A stretch of 64,000 nucleotides of DNA. It comes from Paracoccaceae bacterium. GTDB taxonomy: Bacteria; Pseudomonadota; Alphaproteobacteria; Rhodobacterales; Rhodobacteraceae. Positions 34,288-44,158 of the stretch are shown one piece after another. The number at the start of each line of letters is the position of its first letter. The first letter of the stretch is position 1. Location of the stretch: the NCBI GenBank assembly GCA_020832655.1, contig JAFIEF010000007.1:1-64000 (forward strand), read 5' to 3'. The translations under genes and the position numbers were made by a program. Below the pieces are notes generated by a model. That model was not told where the DNA came from, did no database searches, and saw only the letters and a list, made by a program, of their open reading frames with translations.

Positions 34288-36729
34288 ATGAGTCTGCTGA
34301 TTGCAACACGCCGACTGCGCCCGGCCGAGATACTGCTTGCGCTGCTGTGGTTCGCAATCGTCATTCCGCTGGCCTTTCTGGCCAGCATCCCCACCTCTAA
34401 TGCGGTGCAGGGGGCGCTGGGGCTGTTCGCGGTGCTGATCGTGGCGGCGCTGAAGCCGTTTACGATGAAGACGATTGTCGCGCGTTTCGTGCTGCTGGCC
34501 GTGGCCAGCGCGATTGTGATGCGCTACTGGTTCTGGCGACTGACCGAAACCCTGCCATCGATGTCGAACCCACTGGAATTCGGCATCGCGCTGTCGCTGT
34601 TCATCGTCGAAACCTATGCGATCTGGGTGTTCTTCGTCAGCTCTTTCGTGACCGCCGACCCGGTGCACCGGGCCTTGCCGCCCAAGGTCGCGGCGGCCAG
34701 CCTGCCTACGGTCGATATTCTGGTGCCCAGCTATAATGAACCCACCGAAATGCTGGCTGTGACCCTGTCGGCGGCAAAGAACATGCATTACCCGGCCAGC
34801 AAGCGCACGGTCATCCTGTGCGATGATGGCGGCACGGATGAGCGCTGCAACCATGAAGACCCCGAGATTGCGCGCAAGTCGCGCGCGCGGCGGGCCGAGT
34901 TGCAGGCGCTATGCGCAGAGCTTGGGGTCGAATATTCGACCCGCGCCCGCAATGTGCATGCCAAGGCCGGGAACATGACCGCAGCACTGCAAAAGCATCA
35001 CAGTGAACTTGTCGTGGTGTTCGACGCCGACCACGTTCCCGCGCGCGATTTCCTAGCGCGCACAGTTGGTTATTTCGTGGCCGACCCGAAACTGTTTCTG
35101 GTGCAGACACCGCATTTCTTCCTCAACCCCGACCCGATTGAACGCAATATAGGGCTGCGCGCCGATTGCCCGCCGGAAAACGAGATGTTCTATCATCAGG
35201 GCCATCGCGGGCTGGATCGCTGGGGGGGCGCGTTCTTTTGCGGCTCGGCTTCGGTGCTGCGGCGCGCGGCGCTGGATGATGTGGGCGGGTTTGCGGGCGA
35301 CACCATCACCGAAGACGCCGAAACCGCGCTGGAAATCCATTCAAAGGGCTGGAAGAGCATCTATGTCGATCATGCCATGATCGCCGGGCTGCAACCCGAA
35401 ACCTTTGTCAGTTTCATCGAACAGCGCGGGCGCTGGGCGGCGGGAATGATGCAGCTTCTGATGCTGAAAAACCCGCTGCGGCGCAAGGGCATGAGCCTGA
35501 GCCAGCGGTTGTGCTATCTGAACTCGATGACCTTCTGGCTGTTTCCGCTGGTGCGGATGGTCTTCATTCTGGCACCCTTGGCTTATCTGTTCTTCGGCTT
35601 GCAGATCTTCGTGGCCACGATCCAGGAAGTTCTGGTCTATATGGGCGCCTATATGGCGATCAGCTTCATGGTGCAGAATGCGCTTTATGCGCGGGTGCGA
35701 TGGCCGCTGATTTCCGAACTCTACGAGACCGCGCAAGCCCCTTACCTGTCGGGTGTTGTCCTGCGCACCATCTTCAAGCCGCGCGGGGCGAAATTCAACG
35801 TCACGGCCAAGGATGAAACCCTGGCAGAGGATTTCGTGACCCCGATCTACAAGCCGTTGCTGGCGATCTGGGTGCTTTGCCTTCTGGGCGTGCTGGCGGG
35901 GGCAGTGCGCTGGATGCTGTTTCCGGGCGACCACAATATCCTGGCGATCGTGGGCGGCTGGGCGGTGTTCAACTTCGTGATCGTCAGCGCCGCCCTGCGC
36001 GCGATTGCAGAACGTCAGCAGCGCCGCAGCGTGCCGCGCGTGCCGATGCAGGTGCCCGCTGTCGCCGCGATTGGCCGCGACGGCCAGTTCAGCTTTACGG
36101 CTGCGACGGTGCTGGATGCCTCGACCGGGGGGGCGCGGCTGCTGCTGCGACCCGGACCCGATACCGACATGGAGGAGATGGCACAGATCAGGCAAGGCTA
36201 TGTGCTGTATTTCACCCCCGAATTTCCGCGTAGCCCGCATCTGGAAAACGCCGTTCGGGTGCAGGTCCAGAATGTCCGCAACGACAATGCAGGCTTGATT
36301 ATCGGGGTGCGGTTTGATCGCGAGCAACCCATGATCGTGCGCGAAACCGTCGCGCATCTGATCTTTGGCGATTCGCATGTCTGGGAAGCTGTGCGTGCCA
36401 GCAAGAACAAGCCAAAGGGCATGCTGGCGGGCTTTTCCTATGTGGTCGCGCTGGCCTTTACCAGCGTCTATGGTGCATTCCTTGCGCTGGCCAATGAACC
36501 GGCGCGTCGGCGTCGCGCGGCCGAACGAGAGCGTACCGAAATCGGAGAGACCCAGACCCCGGCCCATATCCTGGCCTTTGGTGAAGCCTTCGACCCGGTG
36601 GTGGTCAATCCTGACCTGCCCCAACCCTATTCACCGGCGGAACATCGGCGTTTCTTGAAACACAATGCCGGGGCTGGGCATCCCTTGTCGGGTGCCCCCA
36701 CTTATGACCGGGACGGAGGCATCACATGA
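34288..36729 (+). CDS. bcsA: Cellulose synthase catalytic subunit (UDP-forming)
   Basis: An 813-residue inner-membrane family 2 glycosyltransferase that polymerises UDP-glucose and extrudes the chain through its own pore. Catalytic signature: D179-D180-G, D246-A-D248, T341-E-D343 and Q379-R-G-R-W383, with FFCGSA at about 316-321. About eight transmembrane helices flank the GT domain. The C-terminal PilZ domain keeps the c-di-GMP motifs RxxxR (R580 to R584) and DxSxxG (D610-A-S-T-G-G615), so allosteric activation by c-di-GMP is expected. GAGGAGTAGGTGGTGAC precedes the start. Its end overlaps bcsB by four bases. Confidence 0.96.
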   Translation: MSLLIATRRLRPAEILLALLWFAIVIPLAFLASIPTSNAVQGALGLFAVLIVAALKPFTMKTIVARFVLLAVASAIVMRYWFWRLTETLPSMSNPLEFGIALSLFIVETYAIWVFFVSSFVTADPVHRALPPKVAAASLPTVDILVPSYNEPTEMLAVTLSAAKNMHYPASKRTVILCDDGGTDERCNHEDPEIARKSRARRAELQALCAELGVEYSTRARNVHAKAGNMTAALQKHHSELVVVFDADHVPARDFLARTVGYFVADPKLFLVQTPHFFLNPDPIERNIGLRADCPPENEMFYHQGHRGLDRWGGAFFCGSASVLRRAALDDVGGFAGDTITEDAETALEIHSKGWKSIYVDHAMIAGLQPETFVSFIEQRGRWAAGMMQLLMLKNPLRRKGMSLSQRLCYLNSMTFWLFPLVRMVFILAPLAYLFFGLQIFVATIQEVLVYMGAYMAISFMVQNALYARVRWPLISELYETAQAPYLSGVVLRTIFKPRGAKFNVTAKDETLAEDFVTPIYKPLLAIWVLCLLGVLAGAVRWMLFPGDHNILAIVGGWAVFNFVIVSAALRAIAERQQRRSVPRVPMQVPAVAAIGRDGQFSFTAATVLDASTGGARLLLRPGPDTDMEEMAQIRQGYVLYFTPEFPRSPHLENAVRVQVQNVRNDNAGLIIGVRFDREQPMIVRETVAHLIFGDSHVWEAVRASKNKPKGMLAGFSYVVALAFTSVYGAFLALANEPARRRRAAERERTEIGETQTPAHILAFGEAFDPVVVNPDLPQPYSPAEHRRFLKHNAGAGHPLSGAPTYDRDGGIT

Positions 36730-38999
36730 TCATCTGGCCTGCATTGTCGTTGCGCCGGTATGCCTGCCTCGCCCGTGCCGCAGCCGTTGCGTGCATGGCC
36801 CTGCTGGCGGCTGCCCCGATGGCAACGGCGCAGACCGGCGGGTTGATCGGTCTGCCAGAGGATGATGGCTTCGCCGATTTCGCCCCGGATGAGCCGTATT
36901 TCCATGCCGAAAACCGGATCGATCCGGCCCGCCGCGGTTTCGAGACCCCCGTAGAAGACGGCTTCGCCAGTTGGGTTACGCCGTTGCGTCTGGTCGATAT
37001 GCGTATTCGCAGCCGGGACGGGGTGGCGCGGGTTACGGGCGAGCGTCAGGTGGTCGATTTCGATCTTTATGTTACCGCCGCGTCAGAACATCGCAGAATG
37101 CAGCTTGTCACGCAGTCCAGCATCGATCTGTTGCCGGAACGCTCGCAGATGCATCTGCGCGTTAACGGGGTCGATCTGGGGCAGGCGCGGCTTGGCAGTT
37201 TTGACGGGCTGGAGGCTCAGGGCTTTGATATTCCCAGTAACGTGCTGGTCAATGGCCGCAACCAGGTTCAGATCGAATTCCATCAGCGCCACCGCATCTA
37301 TTGCGGGCCAGAGGCATCATTCGGGTTATGGACCGATATCGACCTGACCCGTTCGGGGCTTGTGGTTGCGCATGAACTAAGCGACGTGTCGGCCAACAGC
37401 TTCATCATGGCGCTGGCCGCACAGGCCGCGCATCCGCAACCGGTCGAGATTCGCGGGCTGGATCGTCTGGATCGCGACATGGCCGAAAGATGGCGGGCCG
37501 ATCTGGTGCGGCGCTTCAATCAGGCGCTGCTGGGAGAGCCTGTTGTGTTTCGCTTCAGTGATTACTGGACCGTTCAGGACACCCGCCGCGCCCATGCGCG
37601 GGTCACGATCCTGCCTGCCGCGCAAAACCGCGTCAGCTATCGGGTGGGCGGGGATGGTGCGCAGGTTCTGGTGCTGGAACTGGCCCCGGATGCGCAGCCG
37701 GACGACTTGCTGGGTGAAATTGCGGAATTCGCGCCCCAGCCATCGGCACAGCGTGCGCCGATGGTGCATCCCGTGCGCAATATGCCCTTTTCCGAGATCG
37801 GCATCCGCACCGAAAGCTTCTCGCAACGCTATGCCGCGCGGCACTATCCGTTCCGCCTGCCTGATGACTGGCTGGTGCTGACAGCGGCCAAGGCGCGGAT
37901 CAATTTCGATTATGTCTACGCCACGGGCCTGCCGCATGATGCGATGCTGCTGCTTAGCGTCAATGGCACCGCCATCCGCCTGCTGCCCCTGCGCCATGAG
38001 GGCGGGCAGATGATCACTGAATTCCCGATTGATTTTGAAGCCCGCATCATGCAGCCGGGCACCAACACGCTGTCCTTCGAACTGATGGTGCCGGGTGATC
38101 CGCCCGATCTGCCCTGTCCGGCAGTGGACCGCCCGTTCCTGCAAATCAGCGAGACCTCGACCCTGCATGTGCCCTATAGCCCGAAGATGGCGATCCCGGA
38201 TATGGATCTGGCGTTCGGGGCGTTGACGCCTGACAGCATCCGCATCAATGACATGAGCGCGCGCGCCTATAGCGAGGCCGATGTGCTGACGCTGCGCGCC
38301 GCGCTGGCGCGCGCGCAGGCAGATATCCGGCCCGCCACGCTGCATCTGATCTCGATCGATGACCTTGGTTCAGTTCCGGCGGCGCATCACCGCGCAGATC
38401 GGCGCTTGCTGGAAGATGTGGTGCTGAACCTGCCCGAGATCCCCGGCCCCGAGGACGACATGCTGCTGGCCTTCAGCGATGACCCCTTCGCGCAGCGTCG
38501 CCAGCAGGGGGTGGGTATGGTGGCCTCTATGCGCGCGGCGGTCAGCAATGCGCTGGGCGCAGTGGCCGACAGCGTGAAATGGGTCACGGACCGGGTTTTC
38601 CCCAGTTCCGGCGACCAGTTGAACAACTGGCTGGCAGAGCGGCGCGGGCAGGCGATCCTGTTCCAGCTTGACCCTAACCGGCCTGACGAAATCTGGATGC
38701 TGCGCAGCCCCGACAGCGATATCCATGTCATCGCCCATTCCATCGCGGCCGCGCGCAGCTATGGTTCCGGCCCCAGGGGGCAGGTGTCGATCCTGGGCTA
38801 TGACGGGCGGTGGGACAACTGGATTGCGCCCGACCGCCGCCCGATCCTGCTGGAGCCGTGGTCATGGGACAATTTCCGCTATGCGCTGGGCAATTTTGTT
38901 TCTGCACGTCCGATCTTCTACACCATCATGGTGCTGTTTCTGGCGCTGAGTTCCGCGCTGGTGGCGCTGCGTCTGGTCATTTCCACAAGGGAAAACTGA
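36726..38999 (+). CDS. bcsB: Cellulose synthase regulatory subunit BcsB
   Basis: A 757-residue periplasmic subunit with a signal peptide (residues 1 to about 36, ...PMATAQT) and a single C-terminal membrane anchor (about 727-750, PIFYTIMVLFLALSSALVAL) that packs against BcsA. Two repeats of a carbohydrate-binding domain and a flavodoxin-like domain are expected in between; the first includes RVNGVDLGQARL and QIEFHQRHRIYCGPEASFGLW-like sequence. The ATGA overlap with bcsA indicates translational coupling and equal amounts. Confidence 0.94.
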   Translation: MIIWPALSLRRYACLARAAAVACMALLAAAPMATAQTGGLIGLPEDDGFADFAPDEPYFHAENRIDPARRGFETPVEDGFASWVTPLRLVDMRIRSRDGVARVTGERQVVDFDLYVTAASEHRRMQLVTQSSIDLLPERSQMHLRVNGVDLGQARLGSFDGLEAQGFDIPSNVLVNGRNQVQIEFHQRHRIYCGPEASFGLWTDIDLTRSGLVVAHELSDVSANSFIMALAAQAAHPQPVEIRGLDRLDRDMAERWRADLVRRFNQALLGEPVVFRFSDYWTVQDTRRAHARVTILPAAQNRVSYRVGGDGAQVLVLELAPDAQPDDLLGEIAEFAPQPSAQRAPMVHPVRNMPFSEIGIRTESFSQRYAARHYPFRLPDDWLVLTAAKARINFDYVYATGLPHDAMLLLSVNGTAIRLLPLRHEGGQMITEFPIDFEARIMQPGTNTLSFELMVPGDPPDLPCPAVDRPFLQISETSTLHVPYSPKMAIPDMDLAFGALTPDSIRINDMSARAYSEADVLTLRAALARAQADIRPATLHLISIDDLGSVPAAHHRADRRLLEDVVLNLPEIPGPEDDMLLAFSDDPFAQRRQQGVGMVASMRAAVSNALGAVADSVKWVTDRVFPSSGDQLNNWLAERRGQAILFQLDPNRPDEIWMLRSPDSDIHVIAHSIAAARSYGSGPRGQVSILGYDGRWDNWIAPDRRPILLEPWSWDNFRYALGNFVSARPIFYTIMVLFLALSSALVALRLVISTREN

Positions 39000-39001
39000 A
39001 C

Positions 39002-40078
39002 ATGAAGCGAAGAACCCTTCTGGCAAGTCTGGCAGCGATTGGTGCAAGCGGGCTGGCGCGCCCTGCGATGTCCGCGCCCCCGGCTGATCTGGCCAAGCTG
39101 GCACGCCCGCTCTGGGACGCATGGAAAACCGCTTTCCTGAAATCGGATGGCCGGGTGGTGGACATGCTGCAGCACGAATCCAGTCATTCCGAGGGACAGG
39201 GCTATGGCATGGTGCTGGCCAGCTTTTTTGACGACGCTTCGGCCTTTGCGCGCATGTATGAATGGACCGAGCGTCATCTGGCCGTGCGCCCCGACCCGCT
39301 GCTGGCTTGGCGCTGGCTGCCAGGGCAGGCCAACCCGGTGCCTGATCGCAACAACGCTTCTGACGGGGATCTGTTCTATGCCTGGGCCCTGGCACGCGGG
39401 GCGGCGAATTTCGGCAACCGCAGCTATCTGACCCGCGCGCAGGCAATTGCGCAGGCGCTGGCGGAAAGCTGTGTCATCGCCATGCCCGGCAATGACGAGC
39501 GCAGCCTGCTGCTGCCTGCAATTCATGGCTTCCGTCATGACAGCCATGTCACCATCAACCCGTCCTATTACATGCCGCTGGCAATGCGCGAACTGGCCGC
39601 GGCAACGGGCGTCAGCCGTCTGGCGCTGGCCGCGCAGCATGGCGAGGCGTTGCTGAGCGATCTGGCCGCGGAAGGGCTGGTGCCCGATTGGGTCGATATT
39701 TCGGCCGAGGGCATGCGCCCCTCTGACAATCTGTCGGCCAATGCCGGATATGAGGCGCTGCGCGTGCCGCTGTTCATGATCTGGTCGCGTCAGCCCCAGC
39801 ATTCCGCAGTGCGCCGGATGGCGGCGCTATATGAACGCACGGTCAAGCCCGGAGTTGCCGTGCCGACGATCATCGAGCCGTTTTCCGGCGTGGTTCTGGA
39901 AAGCAGCCCTGATCTGGGCTATCAGGCGCTTGCGGGTCTGGCCATGTGCTCGGGGCGCAACTTGCTGGGTGCGGCGATGCCGCCCTTCAGCCCCGATCAG
40001 CCCTATTACCCGGCAACCTTGCAGCTTTTTGCCGTGGTTGCCGCCCATGAAACCCTGCCCGAATGCGTGCCGATATGA
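39002..40078 (+). CDS. bcsZ: Endo-1,4-beta-glucanase BcsZ (GH8)
   Basis: A 358-residue exported GH8 cellulase, needed for normal cellulose fibre formation in other species. The N-terminus MKRRTLLASLAAIGASGLARPAMSA has a twin Arg and may use Tat. Catalytic motifs are HSEGQGYGM (acid Glu 64) and NASDGDLFYAWAL (Asp 121/Asp 123). It begins 2 bp after bcsB and its stop overlaps the next start (ATGA). Confidence 0.92.
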   Translation: MKRRTLLASLAAIGASGLARPAMSAPPADLAKLARPLWDAWKTAFLKSDGRVVDMLQHESSHSEGQGYGMVLASFFDDASAFARMYEWTERHLAVRPDPLLAWRWLPGQANPVPDRNNASDGDLFYAWALARGAANFGNRSYLTRAQAIAQALAESCVIAMPGNDERSLLLPAIHGFRHDSHVTINPSYYMPLAMRELAAATGVSRLALAAQHGEALLSDLAAEGLVPDWVDISAEGMRPSDNLSANAGYEALRVPLFMIWSRQPQHSAVRRMAALYERTVKPGVAVPTIIEPFSGVVLESSPDLGYQALAGLAMCSGRNLLGAAMPPFSPDQPYYPATLQLFAVVAAHETLPECVPI

Positions 40079-41505
40079 TCCGAGCCTTGCATGGAGTTTC
40101 CCGTCTGGCCGTTCTTGGCCTGTTACTGGCCACAGCGCCACTGTCTGGCTATGCGCAGACTGCCAGCCATGACGATCTGCGCGCCTTGCGCTTTTATATC
40201 AGCCAGGGGGATCAGCCTGCCGCGCAGGCAGAATTGCGCCGCCTGCGCGCGGCCTTTCCCGACTGGCGCCCGCCGTCGGATCTGAACGAGTTGATGGCCC
40301 CGCAATCCGTTGCGCAGGTTGATGAGGCCGCGATCTGGCGACGTATCGAGCAGAGCGACTATGCCGGGGCGCGTCGGCTGATATCAGACGGGCGCGACCG
40401 GGTGCCGGGCTGGACCCCGCCCTCGGATATGCTGCGCGTGCTGGATCTGAACGAGGCGCAGGACAGTTATGATGCCGCAGTGCAGGCGCGCGACGCCGGC
40501 GAAGCCATCGGCATTGCCCGCCGCGCGCCCCAGATCATGAGTTGCGAGCGTATCAACAATGCGTGGCAACTGGCCGATATGTATGTGCTGGCGGGCCAGA
40601 AGCCTGCGGCCGTGACGACCTGGCGCAACACGATACAGTCCTGCACCAGCTTCAGCCAGATGCAGACCACGCTGCAAAAGGCCAGCGCCGAAGTCTCGCA
40701 GTCCGAACTGCGCGAGTTGTTCGATGTCGCGCGCCGCGCCAACCCCTCGGCATCGGGCCAGCTTGACCGGCTGTGGTCCGAACTGACGGGCGGCAGCGCC
40801 CCTGCCAGCGCGCCCGCCGCCAGCAGCGCGGCCCCGGCGCGGGCCAGCCAGCCCGCATCCGCCCCCTCCGCACAACCCGCCGCGCCCGCGCGAACGGCCC
40901 AGCCCGCTGCGGCGGCCCCGCCATCCTCCTTGCCGCTGCGCGGGGATAACCGGCTGGCCGAAGTCCGTCGCCTGAAAGAGCAGGAACAATACGCGCGTTG
41001 TCTGGCCGCATCCACATCGCCGCGCTCGCTGGAAGTGCTCTATGAACGCGCCTGGTGTGCCTATAGCCATGACCGCCCGACCGAGGCGCTGGTCGCTTTC
41101 CAGCAGGCCGCGCGGGTGGGTGACAGGCTTGGTCCCAATGTGAACCGCGATGCGCATTTCGGCATGGCGCTGGCCTATCTGTCGATGAACATGACCGAAC
41201 AGGGCGCGCAGGTGGCGTCTCAGGTCAGTCTTAGCGCGTCCCAGCGCAAGGAGGTTGAAAGCATCGTTCTGGATCAGCGCGCGGTGCGCTCCTTCCGTGC
41301 AGAAGATTATCGCCGCACCATCGGCTATCTGGATGCGCTGGAACGGCTGGAAGGCGCGCTGCGGCGCGATCTGGCGATTTTGCGCGCTTATGCGTATCTC
41401 AACGCTGGCAATCGCGCAGTAGCGCGCGAACAGTTCGAACGGCTGCATGCACAACTGGCCACGGCAGATACCCGTCGCGGGCTGAACGCTGCGCGCGGCA
41501 ACTGA
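40075..41505 (+). CDS. TPR-type periplasmic protein of the cellulose operon
   Basis: A 476-residue exported protein with a signal peptide (residues 1 to about 28, ...SGYAQT). The N-terminal half has helical repeats with a repeated FPDWRPPSDL / VPGWTPPSDM motif; residues about 240-290 are a Pro/Ala/Ser-rich linker; the C-terminal half has TPR-like helices (YERAWCAYSHDRPTEALVAFQQAARVG). It takes the place of BcsC but lacks the C-terminal outer-membrane beta-barrel of BcsC (usually above 1000 residues in all). Start overlaps the bcsZ stop. Probably a periplasmic scaffold; function inferred from position. Confidence 0.8.
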   Translation: MIRALHGVSRLAVLGLLLATAPLSGYAQTASHDDLRALRFYISQGDQPAAQAELRRLRAAFPDWRPPSDLNELMAPQSVAQVDEAAIWRRIEQSDYAGARRLISDGRDRVPGWTPPSDMLRVLDLNEAQDSYDAAVQARDAGEAIGIARRAPQIMSCERINNAWQLADMYVLAGQKPAAVTTWRNTIQSCTSFSQMQTTLQKASAEVSQSELRELFDVARRANPSASGQLDRLWSELTGGSAPASAPAASSAAPARASQPASAPSAQPAAPARTAQPAAAAPPSSLPLRGDNRLAEVRRLKEQEQYARCLAASTSPRSLEVLYERAWCAYSHDRPTEALVAFQQAARVGDRLGPNVNRDAHFGMALAYLSMNMTEQGAQVASQVSLSASQRKEVESIVLDQRAVRSFRAEDYRRTIGYLDALERLEGALRRDLAILRAYAYLNAGNRAVAREQFERLHAQLATADTRRGLNAARGN

Positions 41506-41593
41506 TCCGAGCGCCACCGCTGGCAGAGGGACAGCAAGCGGGCTGCGCAACTGCGTGGCAAGTCTTGCCTTGTCGTGCGCGCAGGGACGGTCG

Positions 41594-41616
41594 TGATCTG
41601 CACTGACACAGATCAA
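41594..41616. promoter_or_regulatory. Inverted repeat / FNR-like half match upstream of ppsA
   Basis: TGATCTG (41594-41600) and CAGATCA (41609-41615) form a perfect 7-bp inverted repeat with 8 bp between. Overlapping it, CTGAC-ACAG-ATCAA (41603-41616) matches the FNR consensus TTGAY-N4-RTCAA at all but one position. It lies 116 bp before ppsA. Which factor binds cannot be decided by eye. Confidence 0.35.
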
Positions 41617-41731
41617 AGCCCATTGTGACATAGATGTTAGGGTCCGAGGGTATTATTCCGGTCGGGCGGGCAGATGCCCCTGCCTGACCGGGGCGGTCGC
41701 CGCATCCTGGCGCGAATTTTTGGGGGAAGAC

Positions 41732-44116
41732 ATGGCACATATCGCTGATCAGACCATCCGTTTCGACAAGCTGGGGCGCGAAGATGTCGCGCGGGTGGGG
41801 GGCAAGAATGCCTCGCTCGGCGAGATGGTGTGCAATCTGGGCGCGCGCGGCGTGGCCGTGCCGCCGGGATTTGCCACCACATCCGACGCCTATTGGCAGT
41901 TCGTCGATGCCGCAGGGCTGCGCGAAGTGATCGCCACCGCCTTGACGGACATGCATGAAGGCCGCGCCAGCCTGGCCGAGACCGGTCAGCATTTGCGCGC
42001 GGCCTTCCTGAAGGCCACATGGCCCGACCAGACCGCCCGCGCCATTCGTGCCGAATACGCTGCGCTGTGTGACCATATCGGGCGCGAAGATGCCGATGTC
42101 GCGGTGCGATCCTCGGCCACGGCAGAGGATTTGCCCGATGCCAGCTTCGCCGGTCAGCAGGAAACCTTTCTGAACATTCGCGGCGCTGATGCGCTGCTTG
42201 ATGCCTGTCGGCGCTGCTATGCCTCGCTCTTTACCGACCGCGCGATCAGCTATCGCGAAGCCAAGGGGTTCGATCATCTGAAAGTCGCGCTGTCGGTCGG
42301 GGTGCAGGCGATGGTGCGTTCGGATATCGGCGGTTCGGGGGTGATGTTTTCCATCGACACCGAAACCGGCTTTGACCGCGTGGTGGTCATCGATGCGGCC
42401 TGGGGTCTGGGCGAAACCGTGGTGCAGGGCAGCGTCGACCCTGATGAGTTTCAGGTATTCAAGCCGCTTCTGACCCGCGACGGGGTGGTTCCGATCGTGG
42501 AAAAGCGCCTTGGCGCGAAACTGCACAAGATGATCTATGCCAGCGAAGGGGGCGGGACGACGCGGGTGGTGCCGACCTCGCGCGCGGAACGGGCCGGTTT
42601 CGTTCTGGAAGATGCCGAAATCCTGCAACTGGCGCGCTGGGCCTGCGTGATCGAGGATCATTACGGCTGCCCGATGGATATTGAATGGGCCAGGGACGGG
42701 CAGACGGGCGCGTTGTTCATCGTGCAGGCGCGGCCCGAAACCGTGCAGTCGCGCCGCGATGCGGGCGCCTATCGCAGCTTCACCGTCAGCGAAAAGGGGC
42801 GCAAGCTGGTTGCGGGGCTGAGCATTGGTGATGCCGCCATTGCGGGCCGGGTCTGCCTGCTGGACAGCCCGCGCGAGATTGACCGTTTTGTCGATGGCGG
42901 GATATTGGTCACCGGCAATACCGACCCCGACTGGGTGCCGATCATGAAACGCGCCAGCGCCATTGTCACTGACCGGGGCGGACGCACCAGCCATGCCGCG
43001 ATTGTCAGCCGCGAACTGGGCCTGCCCGCGATTGTCGGCACCGGGGATGCCACCCATGTCCTGCATGACGAACAGGAGGTGACGGTTTCCTGCGCCGAGG
43101 GGGATCAGGGCTTTGTCTATGACGGCACCGCCCGCATCGAAGAAGAGATGCTGGACCCTGCCGCCGTGCCGGAAACGCGCACCAGGGTCATGCTCAATCT
43201 GGCCAATCCGGCTGCGGCATTTCGCTGGTGGCGGCTGCCTGCGGACGGGGTCGGGCTGGCGCGGATGGAGTTTGTCATCAACAATCATGTGCGCATCCAT
43301 CCGATGGCGCTGATCCGGTTCGACCAGCTTCAGGATCAGGACGCCAGGGCGCAGATCGCCGAGATCACCGCCGGTCATGCCGACAAGTCCGAATATTTCG
43401 TGGACCGGCTGTCGCGCGGGCTGTCGCGTATCGCGGCCGCGCTCTATCCCAAGCCCGTGATCATCCGCATGAGCGATTTCAAGACCAATGAATACGCCGA
43501 TCTGATCGGGGGGGCGGAGTTCGAGCCTGCCGAGGAAAACCCGATGCTGGGGTTTCGCGGCGCGTCGCGCTACACATCGGAGCGTTATCGCGCGGGCTTT
43601 GCGCTGGAATGCCGCGCGATACGGCGGCTGCGCGCGGAGATGGGCTTTGACAATGTGCTTGTCATGATCCCCTTCTGCCGCTCGGTCCGCGAGGCCGATC
43701 AGGTTCTGGCGGTGATGGCCGAAGAAGGGTTGGAACGCGGCAAGGACGGGCTGGAAGTCTATGTCATGGCCGAGATCCCCTCTAATGTCATTCTGGCCCC
43801 GGCTTTCGCCGAACGTTTTGACGGGTTTTCCATCGGGTCGAATGACCTGACGCAACTGACATTGGGGGTGGATCGCGATTCGGAATTGCTGGCCGATCTC
43901 TTCGATGAACAGGATGAGGCGGTGAAATGGATGATCGGCCATGTCATCACGGCGGCCAAGACGGCGGGGGCCAAGATCGGGCTGTGCGGGCAGGGGCCAA
44001 GTGATCACCCCGAATTCGCGCGCTTTCTGGTCGAATGCGGGATCGATTCGATTTCTGTCACGCCGGACAGCTTCATCCGGGTGAAGGAACAGGTGGCGAA
44101 GGCAGAAGGCCGGTAA
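41732..44116 (+). CDS. ppsA: Phosphoenolpyruvate synthase
   Basis: A 794-residue cytoplasmic enzyme that makes PEP, AMP and phosphate from pyruvate, ATP and water, for gluconeogenesis from C2/C3 substrates. The N-terminal ATP-grasp domain has VRSSATAEDLPDASFAGQQETFLNI; the phosphohistidine domain TDRGGRTSHAAIVSREL has the catalytic His; the C-terminal PEP-binding barrel ends with GLCGQGPSDHPEFARFLVECGIDSISVTPD, with the catalytic Cys. ATG 41732 after GGGGGAAGAC is preferred to a TTG four codons upstream. Pyruvate phosphate dikinase is excluded by the domain order and length. Confidence 0.94.
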   Translation: MAHIADQTIRFDKLGREDVARVGGKNASLGEMVCNLGARGVAVPPGFATTSDAYWQFVDAAGLREVIATALTDMHEGRASLAETGQHLRAAFLKATWPDQTARAIRAEYAALCDHIGREDADVAVRSSATAEDLPDASFAGQQETFLNIRGADALLDACRRCYASLFTDRAISYREAKGFDHLKVALSVGVQAMVRSDIGGSGVMFSIDTETGFDRVVVIDAAWGLGETVVQGSVDPDEFQVFKPLLTRDGVVPIVEKRLGAKLHKMIYASEGGGTTRVVPTSRAERAGFVLEDAEILQLARWACVIEDHYGCPMDIEWARDGQTGALFIVQARPETVQSRRDAGAYRSFTVSEKGRKLVAGLSIGDAAIAGRVCLLDSPREIDRFVDGGILVTGNTDPDWVPIMKRASAIVTDRGGRTSHAAIVSRELGLPAIVGTGDATHVLHDEQEVTVSCAEGDQGFVYDGTARIEEEMLDPAAVPETRTRVMLNLANPAAAFRWWRLPADGVGLARMEFVINNHVRIHPMALIRFDQLQDQDARAQIAEITAGHADKSEYFVDRLSRGLSRIAAALYPKPVIIRMSDFKTNEYADLIGGAEFEPAEENPMLGFRGASRYTSERYRAGFALECRAIRRLRAEMGFDNVLVMIPFCRSVREADQVLAVMAEEGLERGKDGLEVYVMAEIPSNVILAPAFAERFDGFSIGSNDLTQLTLGVDRDSELLADLFDEQDEAVKWMIGHVITAAKTAGAKIGLCGQGPSDHPEFARFLVECGIDSISVTPDSFIRVKEQVAKAEGR

Positions 44117-44158
44117 CGCGATCAGTGCCGCGCCTGGCCGATTCTGTCGGGGCAAAGA

